A DNA stretch of 51,868 bases from Deltaproteobacteria bacterium (lineage in GTDB: Bacteria > Desulfobacterota > Syntrophia > Syntrophales > UBA5619): the NCBI GenBank assembly GCA_026388345.1, contig JAPLJY010000050.1:1-51868 (forward strand), written 5' to 3'. Below the pieces are notes generated by a model, which saw nothing but the letters and a program-made list of their open reading frames with translations, was not told the origin of the DNA and ran no database searches. The position numbers were made by a program, and so were the translations under genes. The stretch's first letter is position 1, and each line of letters begins with the position of its first letter. Below, piece after piece: positions 1 to 7,541 of this stretch.

Positions 1-650
1 TCATAGAGGGCAAGAATGCGGTTTGAGATAAAATAGACATCCGGTATCTCATGGCTGACCAGGATCGCCGTAAACCCGAATTTCCGCTGATACTGGGCAA
101 TCATGCCCAGGATGGCATTTTTCCGGACCGGGTCCTGGCCGGACGTGGGTTCATCGAAGAGGACGATTCGAGGATCCGTTACCAAAGCCCGCGCCAGAGC
201 GGCCCGCTTTTGCATGCCGCCGGAGAGCTCCGAGGGATACTTATGGGCCGCATCCGCAAGTTCCGTCTGTTCGATTCTGGCCATAACCTTGCTATCGATC
301 TTGGCCTTGCTCAGGTTCGTCGTCTCCCGAAGGGGAAGGGCGATATTTTCATAGACGGTCATGGAATCGAAAAGGGCATTGTCTTGAAACATATAACTTA
401 TCTGGGCGAAATTGGCGGCGCTCTCGCTTTTCTTCATCTCGCTCAGGGGTTTGCCCTTGAAGAGAATGGTCCCTTCATCCGGCTTGAGCAGCCCGATGAT
501 ATGCTTGAGGAGCACACTCTTGCCCGAACCGCTCAGGCCGATAATGGTAGTGACCTGTCCCTCGTAGATCTGCAGGTTGATCCGTTCAAGGACGCTTCGA
601 TCGCCGAAACGCTTGGTGACATCCTTGAACTCGATTAAAGGGCTTTCCAT
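1..650 (-). CDS. mlaF: MlaF-like ABC transporter ATP-binding protein (partial)
   Basis: ATPase of an Mla-type phospholipid transport complex, which moves lipids between the inner and outer membranes. The ATG at 648-650 opens 10 bp after the mlaE stop. The reading frame stays open to the left edge of the window, so the C-terminus is missing. Translation shows Walker A (GLSGSGKS), the ABC signature (ELSGGMQKRAALARAL) and Walker B (IVLFDEPTSGQDP), followed by the switch His in VSHEI. The GMQKR form of the signature is typical of MlaF/Ttg2A. The order mlaE-mlaF and the close spacing suggest an operon, with mlaD probably just outside the window. An ABC ATPase for another substrate is possible but unlikely next to an MlaE permease. 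Confidence 0.9.
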   Translation of the reverse strand, partial: MESPLIEFKDVTKRFGDRSVLERINLQIYEGQVTTIIGLSGSGKSVLLKHIIGLLKPDEGTILFKGKPLSEMKKSESAANFAQISYMFQDNALFDSMTVYENIALPLRETTNLSKAKIDSKVMARIEQTELADAAHKYPSELSGGMQKRAALARALVTDPRIVLFDEPTSGQDPVRKNAILGMIAQYQRKFGFTAILVSHEIPDVYFISNRILALY

Positions 651-660
651 GGGGCTATCC

Positions 661-1500
661 TCAGATGAGCAGCGACGTCACAACATAGTCCGATACCAGG
701 ATCAGCACGCAGGAGATCACAACGGCCGAGGTGGTGGAGAGCCCGACGGCCTTGGCGCCATGACTGTCCGTGCGCATGTGGGTAAAATAACCCTGGTAAC
801 AACAGACCGTGGATACGATGACGGCAAAAACAATCGCCTTGATCAAACCATCGGTGATATCTTTTATGTCCATACTGGTCTGAACACGATAAACATAGGT
901 GCTGGCATTGGCGCCCAGAAGCAATACGCCGGAGACGTACCCGCCGATAATGCCGACGATGTCGAAAAGGGCGGTGAGCAAGGGAAAGCTGATGATCGAA
1001 GCGGTAATTCTCGGGCTGATGAGATATCGGAGCGGATCAATACGCATGGTGTCCAGGGCGTCAATCTGTTCGGAGATGCGTTGAATGCCGATCTCTGCGG
1101 TGATCGCCGAACCGGCCCTGGCTGCAATCATGATTGCCGTAAGAACCGGCCCCAATTCCCGAACCAGAGTCAGGGACACCAGGGTGCCGAGAGCCCCTTG
1201 CGCGCCGAATTTAACCAGGGCATGGTAGGATTGAAGGCCCAGCACCATGCCGGTGAACAGGCTGACGAGGATGATAATCATCGTGGACCGTGCACCGATG
1301 TAATAAATCTGCTGGACGATCTTGATCAGTTGTTTGGATCGCAAGATCTTCAGGAACGCCAAAAGGAGAAAAATGGCTGATGCGCCCAAATGGTCGACCC
1401 ACTTGATCGCCGCCCTGCCGATCACGGCAAACGGCCCTGACCATAACCTGCCAAGCTGCCATCCCGCTTTTCTGTTCCGACTGTCGGCATCGAGTGCCAT
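661..1500 (-). CDS. mlaE: MlaE family lipid transport permease
   Basis: Inner-membrane permease of the Mla/YrbE family, 279 aa, close to the usual 260-270 plus a short polar N-terminal extension. The family hallmark ELGPVLTAIMIAARAGSAI is at about residues 115-133. Several hydrophobic segments follow, ending with a hydrophobic C-terminus. The ATG at 1500 has an AGGAG ribosome site 7 bp upstream. It is the first gene of the leftward operon, preceded by a strong-looking promoter at 1591-1619 and followed 10 bp later by the MlaF-like ATPase. Role inferred from the family: with MlaF and an MCE-domain protein it transfers phospholipid across the periplasm. Confidence 0.9.
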   Translation of the reverse strand: MALDADSRNRKAGWQLGRLWSGPFAVIGRAAIKWVDHLGASAIFLLLAFLKILRSKQLIKIVQQIYYIGARSTMIIILVSLFTGMVLGLQSYHALVKFGAQGALGTLVSLTLVRELGPVLTAIMIAARAGSAITAEIGIQRISEQIDALDTMRIDPLRYLISPRITASIISFPLLTALFDIVGIIGGYVSGVLLLGANASTYVYRVQTSMDIKDITDGLIKAIVFAVIVSTVCCYQGYFTHMRTDSHGAKAVGLSTTSAVVISCVLILVSDYVVTSLLI

Positions 1501-1590
1501 ACCAGAACTCCTGTGATTGGCGCCATATGGCGAATCGTAACGGTTCCGCCTTCGAAACGGTTTTACCCGTTGGACACTTCGTATGCTACT

Positions 1591-1619
1591 TTATTAATTT
1601 ACTCCGTGGAACTTGTCAA
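1591..1619 (-). promoter_or_regulatory. Predicted sigma70 promoter of the mla operon
   Basis: On the minus strand a perfect -35 TTGACA (1614-1619) is followed by a 17-bp spacer and a -10 TAATAA (1591-1596). It points at mlaE, whose start codon is about 90 bp downstream. The remaining 1501-1736 spacer shows no gene and no convincing terminator. Confidence 0.65.
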
Positions 1620-1736
1620 CGAATAAGGAGCCGCTTCTCTTAAAGCTCTCCTCGGCAAGCCGCGGAGAATGCGCTCGCCGGCGGATATCAATCGAAGTGA
1701 TTGCCTGAAGCCTTATACGGGGGTCCTTCAGAAGCC

Positions 1737-2942
1737 TCATTCGTGTCTTAGCGCCACGATGGGATCCAGGCGGGCGGCCTTTAGGGCCGGGAAATAGCCG
1801 AAGACCACCCCCACCGCCGCCGAGAAGAGGAAGGCGACCAGCACGATCCCCCCGTTGAAGACGAACGGCACCTGGAGCACGGCCGAAAGCCACAGCGATC
1901 CGCCCAGGGCCAGGACGATGCCGATCAGGCCGCCGAAGGAGGAGAGGACCACCGCCTCGACCAGGAACTGGGTGAGGACCTCCCTCTCCAGGGCGCCGAT
2001 GGCGAGCCGGATGCCGATCTCGCGGGTGCGTTCGGTGACCGACACCAGCATGATGTTCATGATGCCGATCCCGCCCACGAGCAGGCTCACGGCCGCGACC
2101 GCGCTCAGCAGGGCGGTGAGCATCTTGGTGGTTCCCGTCAGCATGTTCGTGATCTCCTTCATGTCCATCACGGTGAAATTGTCGTCGTCGCTCGGCCCCA
2201 GATGGCGCCGGTCGCGCATCAGCCGTTCGATGTCCCTCTTGGCCTTGTCGGTGGAGGCGCCCTCCCGGACCGAGATCTGGATCAGGGCCACGTCCTGATT
2301 GCCGGAGACGCGGCGCTGGAAGGTGCGCAGCGGGATCACCACGAGATCGTCCTGATCCGACCCCATGCTGCTCTGTCCCTTGCCCTCCATGAGGCCGATC
2401 ACCTCGCAGGAGAACTTCTGCAGGCGGATCCTCTCCCCCAGGGCCTCCTGGCTGCCGAAGAGCTTCTTCTTCACCGTCTCCCCCAGAAGACAGACTGATG
2501 CGCCGGCGCGCAGCTCGCCGTCGTTGAAGGACCGTCCCACCCTGAGGACCCGGCTGGTGACCCTGAGGTACCGGTTGTCGGTCCCGACCACGGCGGTGGT
2601 CCAGTTCTGGTTGCCGGAGATGGCCTTGAGCGACTGGGTGGTGACCGGGGCCACGGCCGCGATATCGCTGATCTCGGCGTCGATGGCCTCCGCGTCGGCC
2701 TCCTTGAAGAGCGACGCGCCCGAGGCCTGGCCCGGCCCCATCCGCTTTCCCGCGGTCACGATGAGCATGTTGCTCCCCAAACTCGCGATCTGCTGCCTGA
2801 CCTGGAGGGTGGCGCCGCCGCCGATGGTCACCATGGTGATCACGGCTCCCACGCCGATCACGATGCCGAGGATGGTGAGGAAGGAGCGCAGGACGTTCCG
2901 CCTGATCTCGCGCAGGGCGAGGAGGATGGTATTGCCGATCAT
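1737..2942 (-). CDS. MacB-like ABC transporter permease
   Basis: Permease half of a MacAB-type tripartite efflux pump, 401 aa. The N-terminal membrane helix (about residues 18-42) is followed by a large periplasmic MacB_PCD region. Three C-terminal helices carry the FtsX signature around GGIGIMNIMLVSVTERTREI. In E. coli MacB the ATPase and permease are fused; here they are separate genes with a 4-bp overlap. The start is the ATG at 2940-2942, which lies inside the ATPase stop; an in-frame extension further upstream only runs into the ATPase gene. It is the last gene of the operon. The exported substrate (macrolide, peptide, lipid or other) cannot be told from sequence. Confidence 0.9.
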   Translation of the reverse strand: MIGNTILLALREIRRNVLRSFLTILGIVIGVGAVITMVTIGGGATLQVRQQIASLGSNMLIVTAGKRMGPGQASGASLFKEADAEAIDAEISDIAAVAPVTTQSLKAISGNQNWTTAVVGTDNRYLRVTSRVLRVGRSFNDGELRAGASVCLLGETVKKKLFGSQEALGERIRLQKFSCEVIGLMEGKGQSSMGSDQDDLVVIPLRTFQRRVSGNQDVALIQISVREGASTDKAKRDIERLMRDRRHLGPSDDDNFTVMDMKEITNMLTGTTKMLTALLSAVAAVSLLVGGIGIMNIMLVSVTERTREIGIRLAIGALEREVLTQFLVEAVVLSSFGGLIGIVLALGGSLWLSAVLQVPFVFNGGIVLVAFLFSAAVGVVFGYFPALKAARLDPIVALRHE

Positions 2943-3682
2943 AAGGATTCCCTCCCGTTGGCCTGATCCGATGCGACCAGGCCGTCCATGAACCGGATGA
3001 TCCGCGTCGCATAGGCGGCCATGTCCGACTCGTGGGTGACCATGATGACGGTGATCCCCTGCTCGCGGTTTAGCTGGGTCAGGAGCTCCATGATCTCCCG
3101 GCTCCGCGCCGTGTCGAGGTTCCCCGTCGGCTCGTCGGCCAAAAGGACCGCCGGTTTCGTGACGATGGCGCGGGCTATCGCGACGCGCTGCTGCTGTCCC
3201 CCCGAGAGCTCGCCGGGCGAATGGGTTTCCCACCCGGTGAGCCCCACCGTCTCCAGGGCCTCGCGGGCGCGCGCCCGCCGCTCGGAGGCGGAGGCGCCGC
3301 GGTAGAGGAGCGGCAGCTCCACGTTCTCCAGGGCCGAGGTGCGGTTGAGGAGGTTGTAGCCCTGGAACACGAACCCCTGATAGTTGCGGCGGAGCAGGGC
3401 CCGCTGATTGCGGCTGAGATTGCCGACCTCGACCCCCTTGAAGCGGTAGCTCCCGGCGGTCGGCGTGTCGAGGCAGCCCAGGATGTTCATGCAGGTCGAC
3501 TTGCCCGATCCGCTCGGCCCCATGATCGCCACGAACTCGCCCCCGGAGATGTCGAGATCGATCCCGCGCAGGGCCTGCATCGAGGCGCCTCCCTGGCCGT
3601 ACACCTTCGTGACCCCGCGGAAGGCAACCAGATTCTCGGGCTGCGGCCCGGCGCCGCTTGCGTTTTGCGCTGCGGTCGTCAT
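2939..3682 (-). CDS. MacB-like ABC transporter ATP-binding protein
   Basis: Cytoplasmic ATPase (247 aa) of the LolD/MacB family that powers the adjacent permease. Walker A GPSGSGKST is at 55-63, the Q-loop Gln at about 107, the signature LSGGQQQ at 159-165 and Walker B VLLADEP at 179-185. The D-loop and the switch His (VTHE) follow. The family-typical ADEPTGNLD is intact. Start (3680-3682) and stop (2939-2941) both sit in ATGA overlaps with the neighbours, which points to translational coupling and fixed stoichiometry. Confidence 0.93.
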   Translation of the reverse strand: MTTAAQNASGAGPQPENLVAFRGVTKVYGQGGASMQALRGIDLDISGGEFVAIMGPSGSGKSTCMNILGCLDTPTAGSYRFKGVEVGNLSRNQRALLRRNYQGFVFQGYNLLNRTSALENVELPLLYRGASASERRARAREALETVGLTGWETHSPGELSGGQQQRVAIARAIVTKPAVLLADEPTGNLDTARSREIMELLTQLNREQGITVIMVTHESDMAAYATRIIRFMDGLVASDQANGRESL

Positions 3683-4968
3683 TTTACCCCCGCCAGGATG
3701 TCAATGATGAGCGGCATGCCGGGCGCAAGGTCGCCGGAGGTGACCTCGGTCAGGCTGCCACTGGTCGAGCCGGTCGTGATCGGGACGGCGATGGGCCGGC
3801 CGTCCTTGAGGACCCAGACCCGCTGCTTCCCCTTGCCGGCGCCTCCGTCCTCGCTTCCCTGCGACGGACGGGTCGGCCGCGGGAAGAGCGAGAAGAACAG
3901 GCCGCGGGAGGTTTTCTCTTCCACCTGCACCACGGGCGGGGTGAAGCGGAGCGCCGCGCCGGGGACCAGGAGGGCGTCCTTGAGTTCCCGGACCGTGATG
4001 TCCGCGGTGGCCGTCATCCCCGGCCGCAGGGCGAGGTCGGGGTTGGCCACCTTGAGGATCGTTTCGTAGGTCACGACACCGGAGGTCGTGGAGGAGCCGT
4101 AGCGGGCCTGGGTGATCAGCGCCGTGAAGATGCGGTTCGGGTATGCGGCCACGGTGAAGGTCGCCTTCTGCCCCTCCCGGATCTTGCCGATGTCGGCCTC
4201 GTCCACGTTGACATGCAGATCCATCCGGGTCAGGTCTTCGGCCAGGCTGAAGAGCACCGGGGACTGGAAGGCGGCGGCCACGGTCTGCCCGGGCTCGACG
4301 CTGCGAACAAGGACGATGCCGTTGATCGGTGAGCGGATCACCGCCTTGGCGAGGTCGGTTTCATTCGCATCGAGGACGGCCCGGGCCTGGGAGACCGCTG
4401 CGGCTGCTGCGGCGGTGTCGGCCTGGGCGCGGGCGAAGGCCGCCTCCGCCGCATCGACCTCGGCCTGCGAGGAAAGCCTGCCCTGGCTGATCTCGCGGGC
4501 GTTTTTGAGCTGCGCCAGTTTCGCCCGGGTCTCTGTGACCGTGGCCCGGGTCTGCAGGACCTTCGCCTGCGCCGATTCCAGAGCCGCCCTGGACTGGGTG
4601 ATCGTCGCCTCTAACTTCGAGGTGTCGAGTCTCACCAGGACCTGCCCGATCTTGATGCGGCTGTTGTAGTCCGCCTCCACGCTCTTGACGATCCCGGAGA
4701 GCTCGCTTCCCACGTCCACCGAGTTGGTCGGCTTCAGGGTGCCGGTCGCCGTGACGATCACCGTGAGGTCGCCCCGCCGGACCTGCTCGGTCTTGTACTG
4801 CGTCGTCGCCGCCTTCGGGTCGGGTTTCAGAAAATACCAGGCGGCAGCAACCGCGATCGCGATCAGGAGGATGACGGCCGCCCACCGCCCCCATCTTCGG
4901 CCGGGGCCTTGTCCATCGCCGATTTCCAGGGTTTTGGCAATCGCGTTCTCATCCGTTTTTGCGGTCAT
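3679..4968 (-). CDS. MacA-like efflux periplasmic adaptor (HlyD/RND family)
   Basis: Membrane-fusion protein of 429 aa that bridges the MacB-like pump and the TolC-like channel. There is one N-terminal membrane anchor at about residues 29-47. The lipoyl/barrel start follows (VTATGTLKPTNSVDVGSELS). Next come a long Ala/Gln-rich coiled-coil hairpin at roughly 120-210 and the second lipoyl half (AVIRSPINGIVLVRSVEPG). A beta-barrel and a membrane-proximal domain complete it. An Arg/Pro/Lys-rich insert near 350-375 in the C-terminal part is not typical. It is joined by ATGA overlaps to the TolC-like gene upstream and the ATPase gene downstream. Confidence 0.9.
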   Translation of the reverse strand: MTAKTDENAIAKTLEIGDGQGPGRRWGRWAAVILLIAIAVAAAWYFLKPDPKAATTQYKTEQVRRGDLTVIVTATGTLKPTNSVDVGSELSGIVKSVEADYNSRIKIGQVLVRLDTSKLEATITQSRAALESAQAKVLQTRATVTETRAKLAQLKNAREISQGRLSSQAEVDAAEAAFARAQADTAAAAAAVSQARAVLDANETDLAKAVIRSPINGIVLVRSVEPGQTVAAAFQSPVLFSLAEDLTRMDLHVNVDEADIGKIREGQKATFTVAAYPNRIFTALITQARYGSSTTSGVVTYETILKVANPDLALRPGMTATADITVRELKDALLVPGAALRFTPPVVQVEEKTSRGLFFSLFPRPTRPSQGSEDGGAGKGKQRVWVLKDGRPIAVPITTGSTSGSLTEVTSGDLAPGMPLIIDILAGVK

Positions 4969-6440
4969 GACTTCTCTCCATTCACAGGTGTTTCCTGTTC
5001 AACCGGGATCAGCGGGGTCCATCCGCCGCCCAGGGCCTTGTAGAGCTTGACCAGATTCGTGACAACGGCCCCGTCGCTCTGGGCGAGCTGGTCCCGGAAG
5101 CTAAGAAGGGACCGCTCGGCCTCCAGCACCGTACCGAAATCGGTCAGTCCCGTCCGGTACTTGATCTGCGCCAGTTCGACCGCCGCCTCCGCCGATCGGG
5201 CCGCCTCGCCGAGAGACTGCCGCCGCTGCTGTTCCTGGGCATAGGCGGAGATTGCGTTTTCCGCCTCCTCCAGCGCAACAAGCACGGCGGACTCATAGGC
5301 GATGAGCGTTTGCTCCTGCAGGGCGGACTGAACCTCGATGCTCCGCCGGATCGCGCCGGCGTCGAAGATCCGCCAGGTGACGCCGGAAGAGCCGCTGGAG
5401 GTTGCGCTCCCCGAGGAGAAGAGGCCGCTGAAGGAGAGGGCCTCCAGGCCGATGGCGCCGCTCAGCTTGAGGTTGGGGTAGAGCTCCGCCGCGGCGACGC
5501 CGATCCGCGCCGTCTGCGCTGCCAGTTGGCGCTCGGCCCGGCGCACGTCGGGCCGTTGCCGCAGGAGGTCAGCCGGCACCCCGACCGCGACCTCCGGGGG
5601 GACGCCCGGGACAGGCCCGGACGCCTCCAGTTCCGCGTGCACCGCGCCCGGCGCTTCGCCCAGGAGAACCGCCAGGCGGTTTTTAGCCTCCGAGATCGCG
5701 GTGCGCAGGGTCGGGATCTGTGCGCGGGTGTTCTCCTGGTTGTAGCGGGCCTGCTGCACGGCCAGATCGTCGCCTAAGCCCGCCTGGTAGCGCCACAGGG
5801 CCAGGCGGTGCGTCTCCTCCTGGCTCTTCAGACTCGCCTCGGTCACGGCAAGGCGGGCCTGGCCGGTCCGGAGATCGACGTAATTGAGACCGACCTCGGC
5901 CAAAAGCGAGACGAGGGTATCGTGCAGATCCTCTCCGGCGGCCTGAAGATCCGCCTCGGCCGCCTCCACGGAACGCCGGACGCCGCCGAAGAGATCGATC
6001 TCCCAGGAGGCGTCCAGGCCTGCGGAAAAAAGATCGCTGGTCGTCGCGGCCCCCATCTCAGCGCTGCCGCGGCTGCGGGTGACGGAGCCCGTGGCGTCCA
6101 GCGTCGGGTAGAGACCGGCCCGGTTCAGGCCCCGGCGGGCGCGCGCCTCGCGGACCCGCGCCTCGGCCTTTTTCAGGTCGCGGTTTCGAACCACGGCGCG
6201 TTCGATCAGTTTGGAGAGTTCCGGGTCGTTCAGGGTCGTCCACCAGGCCGCGAGCCCCGGTGGATTCGCCTCGACCGTGAGCCCCCCCTGCAACGGGGTA
6301 TTCCAGGCGGGGGAGGCCGCCGTTCGGGGCGGGACGTAATCCGGGCCCACGGTGGCGCATCCGGCCAGGACCGCGACCGAGAGCGCCAAAGCAATCCTGG
6401 ATATCGCCCCTGGAAGGATTCCGGTTGATAACAACTTCAT
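4965..6440 (-). CDS. TolC/NodT-family outer membrane efflux lipoprotein
   Basis: Outer-membrane channel of the tripartite pump, 491 aa, matching the NodT/OprM family. The N-terminus carries a lipoprotein signal with lipobox LAGC followed by ATVGPDYVPP, as in OprM-type lipoproteins. Two OEP repeats follow, with the conserved RQRPDVRRAERQLAAQTA segment in the second half. The ATG at 6438-6440 is preferred over the in-frame TTG at 6446. The ATG forms an ATGA overlap with the regulator stop, as at all other junctions of this operon. Confidence 0.92.
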   Translation of the reverse strand: MKLLSTGILPGAISRIALALSVAVLAGCATVGPDYVPPRTAASPAWNTPLQGGLTVEANPPGLAAWWTTLNDPELSKLIERAVVRNRDLKKAEARVREARARRGLNRAGLYPTLDATGSVTRSRGSAEMGAATTSDLFSAGLDASWEIDLFGGVRRSVEAAEADLQAAGEDLHDTLVSLLAEVGLNYVDLRTGQARLAVTEASLKSQEETHRLALWRYQAGLGDDLAVQQARYNQENTRAQIPTLRTAISEAKNRLAVLLGEAPGAVHAELEASGPVPGVPPEVAVGVPADLLRQRPDVRRAERQLAAQTARIGVAAAELYPNLKLSGAIGLEALSFSGLFSSGSATSSGSSGVTWRIFDAGAIRRSIEVQSALQEQTLIAYESAVLVALEEAENAISAYAQEQQRRQSLGEAARSAEAAVELAQIKYRTGLTDFGTVLEAERSLLSFRDQLAQSDGAVVTNLVKLYKALGGGWTPLIPVEQETPVNGEKS

Positions 6441-7132
6441 CGGCAACCCCCATTTTCAGGCGTTTCCGCTTTGTTTATGCCCCGGCCTTGTTCGGCCGCC
6501 GCACGAACGGCGGTGATCCCGGCCAGGGAGAAGGTCACGACATGCCGGGCGTAGGCCTCGATATCATCGATTCTCCGCGGACCGTCCTGACTTTCCCCGC
6601 CCTCTTTGAACCGGTTCCGAATGACCATCGGGTTGATGCACTGGCTGATGATTCCCACCTCGCAGAATCTCACCTCCCTCTCCGCAACCTGCGGGCCGAG
6701 GAGCTCGCGAACCATCTTTTCGGTTCGTTGCTGGAGGGGCCTGATCTCTTCCCGCATCACCTCCTCCAACAGGCCGGTGGGGTTGGAAAACTCCCGCTGC
6801 ATGAACCAGAACTCCCGGTTGTTCTCGTCGGCGATGCGGTGGAGCAGGGCCATGACATGTCCCCGCAGGCGCTCTTCCGGCGGTGCATCGGCGGCCACGC
6901 CGCCGTCCGGGGGATGAGCTTGGACGGATTGGGCAAAGGCGTGCCGCCAGGCCTCGCTGTACAGGGCTTCCTTGCTGCCGAAGTGGTAATTGACCGCGGC
7001 GATGTTGGTCCCGGCCCGCAGGCAGATTTCCGCGACGGTCGCATTCCGGTAGCCCTTCTCCGCAAAGATCTCGCCCGCGGCCGCCAGCAGTTTCCCGCGG
7101 GTTCTGGTCGTATCTTCTCTCGGGATTTTCAT
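6437..7132 (-). CDS. TetR-family regulator, CecR (YbiH)-like
   Basis: DNA-binding repressor candidate of 231 aa, first gene of the efflux operon. The TetR helix-turn-helix is at about 31-52 (TVAEICLRAGTNIAAVNYHF). The C-terminal ligand domain resembles the CecR/YbiH type (QREFSNPTGLLEEVMREEI). In E. coli, CecR is the first gene of a regulator-HlyD-ABC cluster and controls it; the arrangement here is parallel. The ATG at 7130-7132 is chosen because AAGGAGAGG lies just upstream. A longer frame to 7165 has no ribosome site and would start inside the operator palindrome at 7165-7204. Autoregulation is inferred from that palindrome. Confidence 0.88.
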   Translation of the reverse strand: MKIPREDTTRTRGKLLAAAGEIFAEKGYRNATVAEICLRAGTNIAAVNYHFGSKEALYSEAWRHAFAQSVQAHPPDGGVAADAPPEERLRGHVMALLHRIADENNREFWFMQREFSNPTGLLEEVMREEIRPLQQRTEKMVRELLGPQVAEREVRFCEVGIISQCINPMVIRNRFKEGGESQDGPRRIDDIEAYARHVVTFSLAGITAVRAAAEQGRGINKAETPENGGCR

Positions 7133-7164
7133 CTTTGCCTCTCCTTCATTATTTTCAGCAGACA

Positions 7165-7204
7165 TTTAAAATACACATTTGAAATTGTCAATGGGTATTT
7201 TAAA
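7165..7204. promoter_or_regulatory. Palindromic operator over the efflux-operon promoter
   Basis: Inverted repeat with arms TTTAAAATACACATT (7165-7179) and AATGGGTATTTTAAA (7190-7204), 14 of 15 positions complementary, spacer 10 bp. On the minus strand a perfect -35 TTGACA (7186-7191) lies between the arms. A weak -10 (TTAAAT or TAAATG) overlaps the start-proximal arm. Protein binding here would block the promoter of the CecR-like operon, as expected for TetR autorepression. Confidence 0.7.
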
Positions 7205-7206
7205 AC

Positions 7207-7250
7207 GGCGGCCTTTTCCTCTCCCAAGCCATGACGAAGGAGATCGGAGA
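7207..7250 (+). pseudogene. 44-bp korA-like fragment in intergenic DNA
   Basis: Bases 7207-7250 match korA positions 16238-16281 at 40 of 44 sites, in the same orientation. If read in the korA frame the fragment gives GGLFLSQAMTKEIG against GGIFLSRAMTKEIG in KorA. The frame is closed shortly on both sides, so it is not expressed as KorA. It could be a scrap of a former korA paralogue or a copy left by recombination. The surrounding 7205-7327 spacer holds no other feature I recognise. Confidence 0.5.
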
Positions 7251-7327
7251 TCTTTTTGTGCGGTCAAAGATGATTTGAAATCACCTTGGTTTGGTGTTAC
7301 TGTCTGCACGATGAAAGAAGAAATTTC

Positions 7328-7516
7328 ATGCCGATGGTCTTTCAGAAGGACGAAGCCCACAAGTTGATCGACCGGATGCCGCCTAATGCCACATGGGATG
7401 ATCTCATGAACGAGATATACGTCCGCGAAGTGATTGAACGCGGTTTGGCCGACAGCAACGAGGACCGGACCAGGGATGTGAAAGAGGTTCGGGCAAAATA
7501 CGGTTTGACGGAATGA
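7328..7516 (+). CDS. Small antitoxin-like protein (62 aa)
   Basis: A 62-residue acidic soluble protein. The core LIDRMPPNATWDDLMNEIYV at 13-32, followed by REVIERGLADSNEDRTRD, resembles small proteins usually encoded directly upstream of RelE/ParE-type toxins and thought to be their antitoxins. No toxin gene follows here: the next gene, 25 bp downstream on the same strand, is the restriction-modification enzyme. The ATG at 7328 has an AAGAAG ribosome site. It may be an orphan antitoxin or a partner of the RM enzyme. The family resemblance is from memory and the function is inference. Confidence 0.6.
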   Translation: MPMVFQKDEAHKLIDRMPPNATWDDLMNEIYVREVIERGLADSNEDRTRDVKEVRAKYGLTE

Positions 7517-7541
7517 AGGTCCATTGGATGGATAAGGAATC

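Noticed and set aside
577..1380. 267-aa open frame on the plus strand
   Set aside because: It lies antisense to mlaE, has no family features and is polar low-complexity, as expected for the shadow of a GC-rich gene.
1620..1736. Terminator after the MacB-like permease
   Set aside because: Only a short CTGAAG/CTTCAG pairing with a long loop and no T-tract.
1594..3012. 472-aa open frame on the minus strand
   Set aside because: It is an alternate frame over the MacB-like permease, rich in Arg, Gly and His, with no recognisable motif.
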